Shown here: positions 53,807 through 63,567 of the stretch, piece by piece
How the letters are laid out: each line of letters begins with the position of its first letter
Position numbering within the stretch: the stretch's first letter is position 1
Source: Verrucomicrobiaceae bacterium
Lineage (GTDB): Bacteria > Verrucomicrobiota > Verrucomicrobiia > Verrucomicrobiales > Verrucomicrobiaceae
Direction of reading: 5' to 3'
DNA length: 64,000 bases
Assembly (NCBI GenBank): GCA_027484445.1
Contig: JAIXSY010000007.1
Location: 62,001-126,000 of the forward strand
The notes under the pieces: generated by a model
Databases searched by the model: none
Seen by the model: only the letters and a program-made list of their open reading frames with translations
Told to the model about the DNA's origin: nothing
Program-made: the position numbers and the translations under genes

Positions 53807-56800
53807 TCAGCCATCGTCCTGACTTCCGCGCAGGATCACTTGACCTGAGAAGATTGGCGTCGTGGACGGATTTGGGAATTCGCTGTCGGGCAGTTGATCC
53901 AGCAGGAAGAAGCCCATGCCCTGACCCATGCGGCGGAGGAAAAGTCCGCGGTAGGGAACGGTGCGCTCGACTTGGGTGGGTTGGGATTGGGTCTGGTCCA
54001 TCGTCGTGGTGAGAAACTTGTAGGTGCCATTGAATCGTAGCGTGGCTGGATTCATGGTGAAGGTCAGATCGGTGCCGCTGATCTGAGCTGTGAAGTTGCT
54101 ATTCAGCGTGAATGCCTGAGTCAGGGAATCAAGCAAGCCACCGCCATCGAAGCTTATTCTAGCATTGTTGCTGCTGCCTCGGAAGTATTCCTCCACGAGA
54201 CCCGCATTGTCGCTGTAGAGCCTTTCACCCACAACACTCATGCCATGCATGATGATGCCTTTGCCATAGTTCCGCGAAGGGGTGACCTGTGGGATTTTCA
54301 TCCAGCCTAGGCAGCCATTCAGGAAGGTTTCATTGAAGAGCAGGTCTTGTTTTTCTCCTAAAGGGGAGAGGATGATGCGGCCATTCACGAAGTCAATCCA
54401 GCCCTGCACGGAGCCTGTGCCGGTGTAGAGCATCGAGAACAGTGGCATTTGATTCAGGTAATCATCCTCATAGCTCATGCCGCCAAGCGTGCTGCTGCCG
54501 GTGATGGAGGTGCCGTCTGCCAGCACCATGGCCCAGGTGGTGGTGCCGTTGGGCCGCACGGTGATCGAACCTAGGCTGCTGCCTTCAGGGGTAGTCGCAG
54601 CGTCGCGCTTGATGAAGAACATGCAGGGGCTGGTGGCAAAGTGGTAATTGCCCGCATACCGTTCTGCGGGTGGATTGTTGCATCGGAAGCTTTCTTCGTC
54701 GTCTTTCTGGCTGAGGTCACGACGGCGCGCAGGATCGTTGCCCCATGGGTTGCGCAGAGCGAGCACATCCACCACACAGGCTGAGGCAGGCTTGCTGTGC
54801 ACGATGAGGTGCTGCTCACTGTCCGACACGATCAGTTTTCCGCTGCTCCATAAGATGCCATTCAGAATGCCAAACGGGGATTCTTCTTCAAAGCCACAAC
54901 AGATTCTCCGCGATGGAATCTCAGCTGAATTTAAGATGAAACCGCCATCAAACTGATGGTCGAACGTCAGGTCGCAGGCCCGTGTGACGGTCGTGACAAC
55001 ACCGATGTTGCTGATGCGGCGGATGACGCTGTTGCCACTATCGGTGACGAAGAAGTTCCCGCGGTTATCCACGCTGATGCCGATGGGCAAGAAGAAGCGT
55101 GCATTGGCAGCCATGCCGTTGTTCTTTCCAAGAATAGAAAGGGCACCTGCGAGGGTGCTAACCGCCCTGGAACGAACGACGACCTTGCGGATGCAATGGT
55201 TGCGGCGGTCAACCACTGCCAGGATTTCTCCCTCGGTCGGGCTGAGGTAGGCGACCAAGCCCGAAGGCTGATTGAAGAGCGCTGACACACCACTGCCGTT
55301 TCTCGTGCCGGGCGTCGCTGCCTTACCCGCCAAGGTCGTCACCACCCCGGCTAAGGTCACTCGGCGGATGTTGTGAGCGCCACGGTCCGTCACAAACACG
55401 CTGCTGCCATCTACCGCAAAGGTGATGCCATAGGGCTCGGTGAACGAGGCGGCATTGCCAGTGCCATCAGCAGTGCCCAAAGCGCCCGAACCAGCCAGCG
55501 TGGTGGTTTTGCCCTCACTGGTCACGAGGCGGATGACGCGGTTGCCCGAGTCAGCGACATACAGCCAGCCGCGTGAGTCGATGGCAATGCCGGTGGGGCG
55601 ATTGAAGCGAACTTCCTCTCCGCAGCCGTTTTCCAAGCCAGACTGACCGGCGACACCTGCAAAGGTGAGGACCTGCCCGTTCGGAGCGATGCGACGGATG
55701 ACGTGGTTGGCCGTGTCAGCCACATAGACATTGCCTGCGCGATCCCGTGCCAGACCGTGAGGTTGGTTGAATCTGGCTGCTTCCGCCGGACCATCCAAGG
55801 TGCCAGGTGTGTTGAGCGTGCCCGCTAGGCGTTCGAACTGGACATTCAGATTCGTCGTGGCGTCGGTGAGAGTTCCGACCAGTCCATCCGATTCTGGATG
55901 GATGACAAAGGCAAAGCGCACTGGGCCCTGCGGACGTGGGCGTGGGATGGAAACCGCCACGGAAATCCCAGCTTCCACGCCTGAGTAGCGGAATCGACCT
56001 GCGAAAGGCAAGCGCTGGGAGCCCAGGGTCAAGGTTCCGCTGTAAGATGCAGTCGGGAGAATGTTCAGAACGACCTGCCCACCAAAATCACCATTCAGGC
56101 CACCATCGCGCTCCACGAGACCGGTGAAGGTGCCGAAGTAATCGCAATCCAATCCTTCAATGTAGAGGAAACTTTGCACGGTCGATGAGCCCCGCGCATT
56201 CCGTGCGGTGATGGTGACGGAGTAGCCACGATTGCCATCGCCTGTAGGCACGCCGTGGATTCTACCGGTGTTGCGATCAATGACTAGACCTGGAGGCAGC
56301 CCTGAGGCACTGAAGCTGTCAGGGGTTGCATTGCCGACGGTATTGAAGGGAACCTGGAAGCTGTAAGGCGTGGTGATGCGTCCTGAAGGCAGATTAAACT
56401 CGGAAGCAAAGATGGGCGCGCTGGTGATGACGTCCAACTCATACCTGCCCCCAATGAGTTCATAACCCTCGGCAGAAATGATGCAGTAATACACGCCCGT
56501 GTCACCCAGGACGAGATTGTTGACCGTCAGCGTTTTGCCATCTGGGGAGATCGTGTATTTGCTGCCGGTGGTCAGGGGGGTGCCTACCCCGCCGTCGGTG
56601 GAATAAAACCAGGAGTAGCTGAGGCCTGGGCCGGCGGCGACAGCCTTCAGGGTGGCGCGTTGGCCTTGCAAAATCTCGAGGCGAGTCAAGCGCGTGTCCA
56701 CGACCCAGAGGGTGGCAGATTCGGAAACGTCATTGCCGAAGCGGTTCGACGCACGAACGCTGTAAAGTCCGGCGCTGGAAAGTGCAGCTCTCAGGCCTAG

Positions 56801-59368
56801 CACGTTAGCCGTTTTGCCTGCCAAGTTGGAACTTCCGCGCCGCCACTGGTAGCGCAGCGTGGGGCTACCAATCGCTTGTGAGTTAAAGCGCACATTTTGT
56901 CCCAAGGACACCATCTGTGAGAGCGGGTCCTCCACAATTTCGGCGGGGTCCGTGCCGGGATCGATCACGACGCCAGTTCCACTCAACGGGAACTGAAGCG
57001 CAGGGCGATTCCGATCACTGCTGGTGATGCGCAGAGTGGCGGTTTTTACCCCGACGCTGGTCGGTTTGAAGATCACGCTGATGGAGAAAGAGCCGCCTGG
57101 GGGCAAGCTGTTCGGAATCGGTTCGGCAAGCTTGAACTGATTGGCGTGGGTGCCGGTGATCACTCCACGCAGTCCGGTGAGCGTCCTGCCGCCCAGGTTC
57201 TCGATCAAAAAGCTCGAGACGGGCGTGCTGTTGCTGCTGTTTGCTTTCCGGCCTGGTTTTGCCTGGGCTGCTTGGATCAGCAGGAGGCTGTTGGTGGACT
57301 GACCGACGAGCACATCGCCAAATTCCAGGGTCGAATCTTCGTCCACTTCATCCAACTGGGTTTCGTTCGAGGGCGACTCATTCGCGCGAATTTCGATGCC
57401 AGCCTCATTCGTGGAGAAGACGCGGAAAACATGCACCGCGCCAAGGTCCGTCACGATCTGGCTGTTCCAGCCTGGGGCATCGGCTTGGTAGGCAGAGACG
57501 ATGGCTGTGGTGCCTTCCAGGGCCACGTGCGTGCCGAAGTTGTCGCTGTCACGGCCTTCGACATTGATGAGCTTGGCTTGCTGGCTCCAGGGGAAACCTT
57601 CCTCGGAAGTAAAAAGGTAGGCACTTCCTTGATTGGGCTGGGTCAGGTCATCGCCAGGCGCTCCAATCAGCACCGTGCGGCGGAAAAGACTGAGGGAGGT
57701 ACCGAACAAATCGCCTGCGTTGTCATCCTGCGCGAACAATTCGCCATCGAAGCTCCAGCTGGTCGAAGGGCGGAAGTAAGCGAAAACAACGCCCACGCCA
57801 GAGAAACGCCCTGGAGCTCCCACCAAGGCGCGCGTGTCATCCATGACGACGGCTTCGCCGAAGAAGTCTCCTGCCTGCGCTGAGGGAGCGATGATGGTCT
57901 GCGCCTGCAGCCAGTTGGCACCGACTTGCCCGTAAAAATAGACCGCACCAGTGTTCGCAGCGCGTTTCGGAGCCCCGACGGCGGCTTGAGTGCCACTGAT
58001 GGCCACAGATTCACCAAAACCATCGCCAACCTGAGCATCGCTCGCCTTCAGCAGAGCACGCTGGACGCATGTGTTGCGGCTTCTCTGGAAGACATAGGCT
58101 GAACCACGCAGACCGTCGGCATTGGGGGCACCGATGATGGCTAGCGTGCCATCAATAGAAAGGCTTTCGCCAAACCAAGCTCCGGCCGCAGAATCCCGTG
58201 CGACCAACTTGGCGCTCTGAACCCAGCCATTGGCACTAGGTACAAACATGTAAACGGCACCCGCGTCCACCTTGCCAGGCAGGTCTGCCAAGCGGCTGCC
58301 AACCAGCAGGAAGCCGGTGCCAAAAGCCACAGACCCTCCAAAACGGTCTCCCGCCTTGCCATCGTTAGCCTTCAGCTTGGCCAGCAGAGCCCAGGTGGAG
58401 CCTGTGCGCTGAAAAACGTAAGCACCGCCTGCGTCCACGCCGAGCAGGTTGTCATCGCCAGGGCAGCCGACGAGCGCCAGATCTCCCTGAATGGCCACGG
58501 AATGGCCGAAGAAATCCTGGGGCTTGCCGCACTCCAACTCGCTGCGGGACAGTCTCGCCTCCAAAGACGTGAACAGGGGATCAATCGTGATCGGATACTG
58601 GGCACCGGCGTCAGCGACCCAAATGCTCATGCCGTGGGAGGAGGGAGCAAGGCTGGCCTGGAGGTTGCGCCCCTGTGCATCCCAGACCTTCAGACCATGA
58701 TAGGACATCACGTTTTGAGTTTGGTCAGCCAGCACCAGGCCGTCGTCCTTTGGCTGCACGCTTAGGCCTTCCACCGTCAGGTCCACGCGCACGCGTTCGT
58801 CCGCCTTTGCAGTGGGATTCCCTTCGGGGCGTTCGTGCAGGGTCATGCCATGCTCCAGGCCTTCGGGTTTGTTTTCATACCACTCGGTCAGCGTGCCACG
58901 GGCATACTCGACTCGCTTGCCCTGGGCAAGAGGGGGCGCCTCTTTGGGTAGGGTGGAGACCGTGTCACCGCGCCCCAGGCCCGTCACTCGGACCTGCGCC
59001 TGCCAAGTTTTCTCTGGAAGGGTTGAGGTCAATCGGGTGCCCACATCGGTGAATTGGGCGCTCAGGCCCTGTGGGTTCGTCGCATGAAAGCGGACTCTAT
59101 TCCCTTCAGCCGAACGACCCATCACAGGTTCGATCTCCAGCCTAGATTCCAGAAGCGCCTGAACCAGAGAGTCCTCCTTTGCAGAGGGGGTTGGCGATTG
59201 AGAGGCCGTGTTTTGGGCGGGTGACGCCGTGTCACCAGCTGGCTGGGTGAACGAGGAATTCGACAGCAGCCAGTAGCTGATACCGCTGATGGCCAAGGCG
59301 GTGAGCGCGAGAGCCCGCCAAGGTGGGGTGTTCATCGACACTGAGTTCGGGGGAGACGACGTTTTCAT
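53807..59368 (-). CDS. Giant secreted FG-GAP / Ig / NHL-repeat protein
   Basis: About 1,853 residues from ATG 59368 (MKTSSPPNSV). A membrane/signal segment lies near residues 17-35. Residues about 260-640 form FG-GAP-like propeller blades (GKAGDRFGGSVAFGTGFLLV type). A choice-of-anchor or ASH-like domain (GGSFSISVIFKPTSVGVKTA), Ig-like domains and a He_PIG domain (GLPPGLVIDRNTGRIHGVPT) follow. Next come NHL repeats (AGNVYVADTANHVIRRIAP, RGWLYVADSGNRVIRLVTS). The last 400 residues are beta-rich with several Cys and LADGTSITGSST. It is likely displayed on the cell surface and binds ligands. The start could be a later Met. Confidence 0.75.
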   Translation of the reverse strand: MKTSSPPNSVSMNTPPWRALALTALAISGISYWLLSNSSFTQPAGDTASPAQNTASQSPTPSAKEDSLVQALLESRLEIEPVMGRSAEGNRVRFHATNPQGLSAQFTDVGTRLTSTLPEKTWQAQVRVTGLGRGDTVSTLPKEAPPLAQGKRVEYARGTLTEWYENKPEGLEHGMTLHERPEGNPTAKADERVRVDLTVEGLSVQPKDDGLVLADQTQNVMSYHGLKVWDAQGRNLQASLAPSSHGMSIWVADAGAQYPITIDPLFTSLEARLSRSELECGKPQDFFGHSVAIQGDLALVGCPGDDNLLGVDAGGAYVFQRTGSTWALLAKLKANDGKAGDRFGGSVAFGTGFLLVGSRLADLPGKVDAGAVYMFVPSANGWVQSAKLVARDSAAGAWFGESLSIDGTLAIIGAPNADGLRGSAYVFQRSRNTCVQRALLKASDAQVGDGFGESVAISGTQAAVGAPKRAANTGAVYFYGQVGANWLQAQTIIAPSAQAGDFFGEAVVMDDTRALVGAPGRFSGVGVVFAYFRPSTSWSFDGELFAQDDNAGDLFGTSLSLFRRTVLIGAPGDDLTQPNQGSAYLFTSEEGFPWSQQAKLINVEGRDSDNFGTHVALEGTTAIVSAYQADAPGWNSQIVTDLGAVHVFRVFSTNEAGIEIRANESPSNETQLDEVDEDSTLEFGDVLVGQSTNSLLLIQAAQAKPGRKANSSNSTPVSSFLIENLGGRTLTGLRGVITGTHANQFKLAEPIPNSLPPGGSFSISVIFKPTSVGVKTATLRITSSDRNRPALQFPLSGTGVVIDPGTDPAEIVEDPLSQMVSLGQNVRFNSQAIGSPTLRYQWRRGSSNLAGKTANVLGLRAALSSAGLYSVRASNRFGNDVSESATLWVVDTRLTRLEILQGQRATLKAVAAGPGLSYSWFYSTDGGVGTPLTTGSKYTISPDGKTLTVNNLVLGDTGVYYCIISAEGYELIGGRYELDVITSAPIFASEFNLPSGRITTPYSFQVPFNTVGNATPDSFSASGLPPGLVIDRNTGRIHGVPTGDGNRGYSVTITARNARGSSTVQSFLYIEGLDCDYFGTFTGLVERDGGLNGDFGGQVVLNILPTASYSGTLTLGSQRLPFAGRFRYSGVEAGISVAVSIPRPRPQGPVRFAFVIHPESDGLVGTLTDATTNLNVQFERLAGTLNTPGTLDGPAEAARFNQPHGLARDRAGNVYVADTANHVIRRIAPNGQVLTFAGVAGQSGLENGCGEEVRFNRPTGIAIDSRGWLYVADSGNRVIRLVTSEGKTTTLAGSGALGTADGTGNAASFTEPYGITFAVDGSSVFVTDRGAHNIRRVTLAGVVTTLAGKAATPGTRNGSGVSALFNQPSGLVAYLSPTEGEILAVVDRRNHCIRKVVVRSRAVSTLAGALSILGKNNGMAANARFFLPIGISVDNRGNFFVTDSGNSVIRRISNIGVVTTVTRACDLTFDHQFDGGFILNSAEIPSRRICCGFEEESPFGILNGILWSSGKLIVSDSEQHLIVHSKPASACVVDVLALRNPWGNDPARRRDLSQKDDEESFRCNNPPAERYAGNYHFATSPCMFFIKRDAATTPEGSSLGSITVRPNGTTTWAMVLADGTSITGSSTLGGMSYEDDYLNQMPLFSMLYTGTGSVQGWIDFVNGRIILSPLGEKQDLLFNETFLNGCLGWMKIPQVTPSRNYGKGIIMHGMSVVGERLYSDNAGLVEEYFRGSSNNARISFDGGGLLDSLTQAFTLNSNFTAQISGTDLTFTMNPATLRFNGTYKFLTTTMDQTQSQPTQVERTVPYRGLFLRRMGQGMGFFLLDQLPDSEFPNPSTTPIFSGQVILRGSQDDG

Positions 59369-59609
59369 GGGAGCGAGGCGTGTTGAGGCACAAGGCATCA
59401 AGATGCAGCCCATAGCCTGCCAGAAACCAGCTTTTCGTCGAAGGATTTTTCGATTCTTAAGTTCCTCATAAAATTGTTACAAATGCTCACCCACAAACGC
59501 TCATCCCCAAAATGGGGCATTGGGGGGAGGACGGGTCCACTTTTCCTGCACAAAGATTGACACTGGAAAATCTCCGCGCGTAATCCTCTATCCCCCGCCA
59601 GCCCCATTC

Positions 59610-60773
59610 ATGCGCACGCCGCCCTCTCTGTTACCCGAGAAAGCCTTTGTTTCTCACGCTCCAGGCTTTTGGAAAGACAAAGGTGTGTCCGCTGAGGACT
59701 GGAACCAAGCCGCTTGGCAGATGCGCAACCGCATCACCACACTGGCTCAACTGGAAGAACATCTGGTCCTGACGGAGGAAGAGCGGGCTGGTGTGCTTCT
59801 CAGTGGTAAAAAGCTGGCGATGGCCATCACGCCGCATTATTTCAATCTCATCGATCCTGAAGATCCAGACTGTCCGATCCGGCGTCAGGTCATCCCGAGG
59901 ATCGAGGAAACCTGGGACGACCCGGATGAAATGGCTGATCCGTGTGGCGAAGATAGCCACATGCCTGTGCCAGGCTTGGTGCATCGCTACCCTGACCGAG
60001 TGCTTTTCTTGGTCACGGATCGCTGCGCCAGCTACTGCCGCTACTGCACGCGCAGCCGTGTCGTCAGTGGGGTTGGAGATCAGGAGCTCCATACCGATTA
60101 CGAGGCAGCGTTTCGTTACCTGGAAAGGCATGACGAGGTCCGAGACGTGCTGCTGAGTGGTGGTGATCCTCTGCTGTTTAGCGATGCGAAACTCGAAGGC
60201 ATCCTGAAGCGGCTGCGTGCTATTCCCCACATTGAATTCATCCGCATCGGTAGCCGAGTGCCGATCTTTTTGCCGCAGCGCATCACGCCAGAGCTCTGCC
60301 AGATGCTAGCGAAGTATCACCCGCTTTGGATGAGTGTGCATACCAATCACCCGCGTGAACTGACCACTGAGGTTCGCGCAGGTCTAGAACGGCTCGCCAA
60401 TCATGGCGTTCCTCTCGGGAACCAGAGTGTCTTGCTGCGCGGGGTGAACGACGACGCCGAGGTGATGAAGAGCCTCGTCCAAAAGCTGCTCATGTGTCGC
60501 GTGCGACCCTATTACCTCTATCAATGCGATTTGATCCAAGGCTCCAGCCACCTGCGCACTAGCGTGGCCACTGGGGTGGAGATCATCGAGCAGCTGCGTG
60601 GTCACACCACGGGTTATGGCGTGCCGCAGTTCGTCATCGATGCGCCCGGTGGGGGGGGCAAAGTGCCGGTAAATCCGGACTACGTCTTGCTGCGCGATGA
60701 ACAGCGCACGCTGATCCGCAATTTTGAAGGGCGCAGCTTTGAGTATCCGGAGCCTGCCTTGGTCAGCGTTTGA
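59610..60773 (+). CDS. kamA: Lysine 2,3-aminomutase-type radical SAM enzyme
   Basis: The 387-residue protein has the radical SAM CxxxCxxC in DRCASYCRYCTRSR (Cys139, Cys143, Cys146) and the PLP-lysine region APGGGGKVPVNP typical of KamA. It would convert L-lysine to beta-lysine with a 5'-deoxyadenosyl radical. YPDRVLFLVTDRC and DVLLSGGDPLLFSDAKL also match. EpmB, the relative that modifies elongation factor P, is a possible alternative. The ATG at 59610 has a pyrimidine-rich leader. Confidence 0.85.
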   Translation: MRTPPSLLPEKAFVSHAPGFWKDKGVSAEDWNQAAWQMRNRITTLAQLEEHLVLTEEERAGVLLSGKKLAMAITPHYFNLIDPEDPDCPIRRQVIPRIEETWDDPDEMADPCGEDSHMPVPGLVHRYPDRVLFLVTDRCASYCRYCTRSRVVSGVGDQELHTDYEAAFRYLERHDEVRDVLLSGGDPLLFSDAKLEGILKRLRAIPHIEFIRIGSRVPIFLPQRITPELCQMLAKYHPLWMSVHTNHPRELTTEVRAGLERLANHGVPLGNQSVLLRGVNDDAEVMKSLVQKLLMCRVRPYYLYQCDLIQGSSHLRTSVATGVEIIEQLRGHTTGYGVPQFVIDAPGGGGKVPVNPDYVLLRDEQRTLIRNFEGRSFEYPEPALVSV

Positions 60774-60862
60774 CCCGGCAGCGGGCCAGTGGCCCCTTTG
60801 CACGAGATTGTTTTCCATTTGCGCAGCAGCAGACCGGACGGCATGTCCCGATTACCAATTCC

Positions 60863-62128
60863 ATGAATGACGCCGAAATTCAGTCTGCCATCCTCGAGAT
60901 GGGCCGTAGGGCCCGTGCTGCCTCGCACGAATTGGTCAAGCTGGGAACGGAACAGAAAAACGCCATCCTTTTGGCCATGGCGGATGAGATCGATGCCCGC
61001 GAAGCCACCATCCTCGCGGCCAATGCGAAAGATCTGGAGGGGGCGAGGGAGCGTGGACTTTCCAGCGCGATGATTGACCGACTGACGCTGGATGCGAAGC
61101 GCCTTGCCGCCATCTCAGCAGCCGTGCGTGAGGTCGCTGCCCTGCCTGATCCGGTGGGGGAAGAGCTCGCCGCTTGGACTCGGCCCAACGGGCTGCGCAT
61201 GATCAAAAAACGAGTCCCCATTGGGGTCATCGGCATCATCTTCGAATCGCGGCCAAACGTCACCACCGATGCGGCTAGCCTTTGCTTCAAAACGGGCAAT
61301 GCCACGCTGCTGCGAGGAGGGAGCGAGGCCATCCACTCCAACCTTGCCCTGGCTGAGGCGCTGCAAGCAGGCGGCGAGCGCGCAGGTCTGCCAGCGAATA
61401 GCATTCAGCTCATCCCCTTCACCGATCGTTCCAGCGTCGAGCACATGGCGCGCATGGATGCATACATGGATCTGATCATTCCCAGGGGCGGCAAGGGACT
61501 GATCGAAAAGGTCGTATCCACGGCGCGGATGCCGGTCATCAAGCACTACGATGGCGTCTGCCACATCTACGTGGCACCTTCGGCGGATCAGGTCATGGCC
61601 GTCTCGGTCATTTTGAATTCCAAAACGCAGAAGCCAGGTGTGTGCAATGCGCTGGAGACCCTGCTGGTGCATCAGCACATCGCGGCTGAGTTTTATCCAA
61701 AGCTCGCAGAAGCGCTGCGGGCGGCTAGCGTGGAAATGCGGGCGGATGCAACCGCGCTGCCGCTGCTGGGCGCCGGGGCGATTCCTGCCACCGAAGAAGA
61801 CTGGCGCACGGAATACCTGGAGCGGATTCTTTCCATCAAGACCGTGGCCTCGCTGCCAGAGGCCATCCAGCACATCAATCACTACGGCTCCCACCACACA
61901 GACAGCATTTTGACCCAAGACGCGTCAGAAGCCGCACGCTTCATGCATGAGGTGGATAGCGCCGTCGTGCTGCACAATGCGAGCACGCGCTTCAACGATG
62001 GTGGCGAGTTTGGCTTCGGTGCGGAGATCGGCATTAGCACCGACAAGCTCCATGCTCGAGGTCCGATGGGACTCGCCGAGCTTTGCAGTTACAAATACCT
62101 CGTCCATGGGCAGGGCCAGGTGCGCTGA
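60863..62128 (+). CDS. proA: Gamma-glutamyl phosphate reductase
   Basis: ProA reduces gamma-glutamyl phosphate to glutamate semialdehyde in proline synthesis. The 421-residue protein has IGIIFESRPNVTTDAASLC, the NAD(P)-binding GNATLLRGGSEAIHSN, the catalytic Cys in SKTQKPGVCNALETLLVH, and STRFNDGGEFGFGAEIGIST. All are standard. I chose the ATG at 60863 (MNDAEIQSA). proB is not adjacent. Six bases separate its stop from the next gene. Confidence 0.96.
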   Translation: MNDAEIQSAILEMGRRARAASHELVKLGTEQKNAILLAMADEIDAREATILAANAKDLEGARERGLSSAMIDRLTLDAKRLAAISAAVREVAALPDPVGEELAAWTRPNGLRMIKKRVPIGVIGIIFESRPNVTTDAASLCFKTGNATLLRGGSEAIHSNLALAEALQAGGERAGLPANSIQLIPFTDRSSVEHMARMDAYMDLIIPRGGKGLIEKVVSTARMPVIKHYDGVCHIYVAPSADQVMAVSVILNSKTQKPGVCNALETLLVHQHIAAEFYPKLAEALRAASVEMRADATALPLLGAGAIPATEEDWRTEYLERILSIKTVASLPEAIQHINHYGSHHTDSILTQDASEAARFMHEVDSAVVLHNASTRFNDGGEFGFGAEIGISTDKLHARGPMGLAELCSYKYLVHGQGQVR

Positions 62129-62133
62129 TTATC

Positions 62134-62334
62134 ATGAGCATGAACTGGCTTCAAGATTTCCTGCCACTGATGCGTTGCCCAGACACGCATCAGCCCTTGC
62201 GACTGGCCACAGCGGCAGACCTGCAGCAGCATGGTCTGCCTGCAGATCACCAGGCGCTGGCACGGCAGGATGGCACTCGGCTATTTCCCATCGACCAGGG
62301 CATTCCGATTTTGCTTCCTGAAGAAAAGCCGTGA
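62134..62334 (+). CDS. Trm112-like small protein with zinc site lost
   Basis: The 66-residue protein resembles the Trm112/UPF0434 fold: an LQDFLPLMRCPDTHQPLRL start and an RLFPIDQGIPILLPEE end. True Trm112-like proteins usually carry CPxC near the start and CxxC before the IRDGIPVML motif; here only one Cys remains. If the fold is kept it probably binds no zinc. It follows proA by five bases and lies 40 bases before a regulator gene. Confidence 0.7.
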   Translation: MSMNWLQDFLPLMRCPDTHQPLRLATAADLQQHGLPADHQALARQDGTRLFPIDQGIPILLPEEKP

Positions 62335-62374
62335 CCGCAGGCCTCGGCCAGTCGCGCCTCTCTTTCGACGTCTC

Positions 62375-63529
62375 ATGGCTGATATCCCCCAAGTCGCTGT
62401 TCTTGTGGATACCTCCCGCTCCTATGGGCGAGACATTGTGCGCGGCATTCGCCGTTACGTGGCGGAAAAAGGACCTTGGTCGCTCTACCTGGAGCCGCGT
62501 GACCTGCGCTCTCGTTTTCCGCTTTGGTTAAAAAAATGGCCGGGCGATGGCATCCTGGCCCGCACGGTGGACGCTGAGCTACTGCGCCACCTGAAGGCGA
62601 CGCGTCTGCCGGTCATCGAGCTGCGCAGCACGATCCTGAAGCACTCGTTCCCTTTCGTGGGCATCGACAATCAAATCGTCGGACGCAAAGTCGCCGAGCA
62701 TGTGCTGGAACGTGGTTTCCGCCGCTTTGCCTGTTACCTGGACCCCTCCGAGCGTTTCTTGCAAGAGCGCTGCCGCAGCTACATCGACACGCTCGCAACT
62801 GCGGGTTTCGCCTGCTCGGTGCTGGAGACACAGCCCGGTGGCGAGCATGGCATGAGCTGGGATCGCCATCAGCAAAAGCTGGCCGAATGGCTGACCAGTC
62901 TGGAGAAGCCCTGCGCGGTCTTTTCTTGTCACGATCAGATCGGCTTTTGGTTGCTGGATGCTGCCCGCCGTGCTGGCATTCCCGTGCCAGAGCAGGTCTG
63001 TGTGGTGAGTGCCGAAAATGACAAGACGCTCTGTGAAACCGCCTGGCCTCCACTTTCTAGTGTGCAACTGCGTGGATCTCAGGTCGGTTTCATGGCTGCG
63101 CAGTTGTTGGATACCTGGATGCGTGAGGGAAAGCCGCCGCCTGCACAGACTTTGCTGCCTCCGGGAGAGGTCGTCGTGCGCCAGTCTTCCGACATTGTGG
63201 CGGTGGACGATGTCCGCATCGCACGTGCCTTGCAGTTCATCCGCCAGCGTGCCACGCAGGGCATCGGGGTGAATGAAGTGGCGCGTGAGGTGGCCTTGTC
63301 TCGCAGCATGCTGGAGCGGCGCATGAAGACAAGCATCGGTCGCAGTCCAGGCGAGGAAATCATCCGCATTCGTTTCAGCCACGTGGAGCAGCTCCTGGCC
63401 CAGACGGATCTCACGCTGGATGCCATCGCAGAGAAATCTGGATTCAAGCATCCCCAATACATGGCGGAGGCTTTTCGCAAAAGGTTAGGTCTCACGCCTG
63501 GAGAATTTCGGCGCAGGAACAAGCCTTGA
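62375..63529 (+). CDS. XylR-like transcription regulator (LacI-type sensor, AraC-type DNA-binding)
   Basis: The 384-residue protein has a periplasmic-binding-protein-like sensor (about residues 5-270), including GRDIVRGIRRYVAEKGPW, VGIDNQIVGRKVAEHVLERG and FSCHDQIGFWLLDAARRAG. Two AraC-type helix-turn-helix motifs follow (about 285-384), with IGVNEVAREVALSRSMLERR and LTLDAIAEKSGFKHPQYMAEAF. This domain pair is the E. coli XylR arrangement and is common in Verrucomicrobiota for sugar control. The effector sugar is unknown; the adjacent partial secreted gene is a candidate target. Confidence 0.88.
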   Translation: MADIPQVAVLVDTSRSYGRDIVRGIRRYVAEKGPWSLYLEPRDLRSRFPLWLKKWPGDGILARTVDAELLRHLKATRLPVIELRSTILKHSFPFVGIDNQIVGRKVAEHVLERGFRRFACYLDPSERFLQERCRSYIDTLATAGFACSVLETQPGGEHGMSWDRHQQKLAEWLTSLEKPCAVFSCHDQIGFWLLDAARRAGIPVPEQVCVVSAENDKTLCETAWPPLSSVQLRGSQVGFMAAQLLDTWMREGKPPPAQTLLPPGEVVVRQSSDIVAVDDVRIARALQFIRQRATQGIGVNEVAREVALSRSMLERRMKTSIGRSPGEEIIRIRFSHVEQLLAQTDLTLDAIAEKSGFKHPQYMAEAFRKRLGLTPGEFRRRNKP

Positions 63530-63567
63530 TGTCGAGAACTCGACCCCACCCCGCGTAATCCCTTCCT

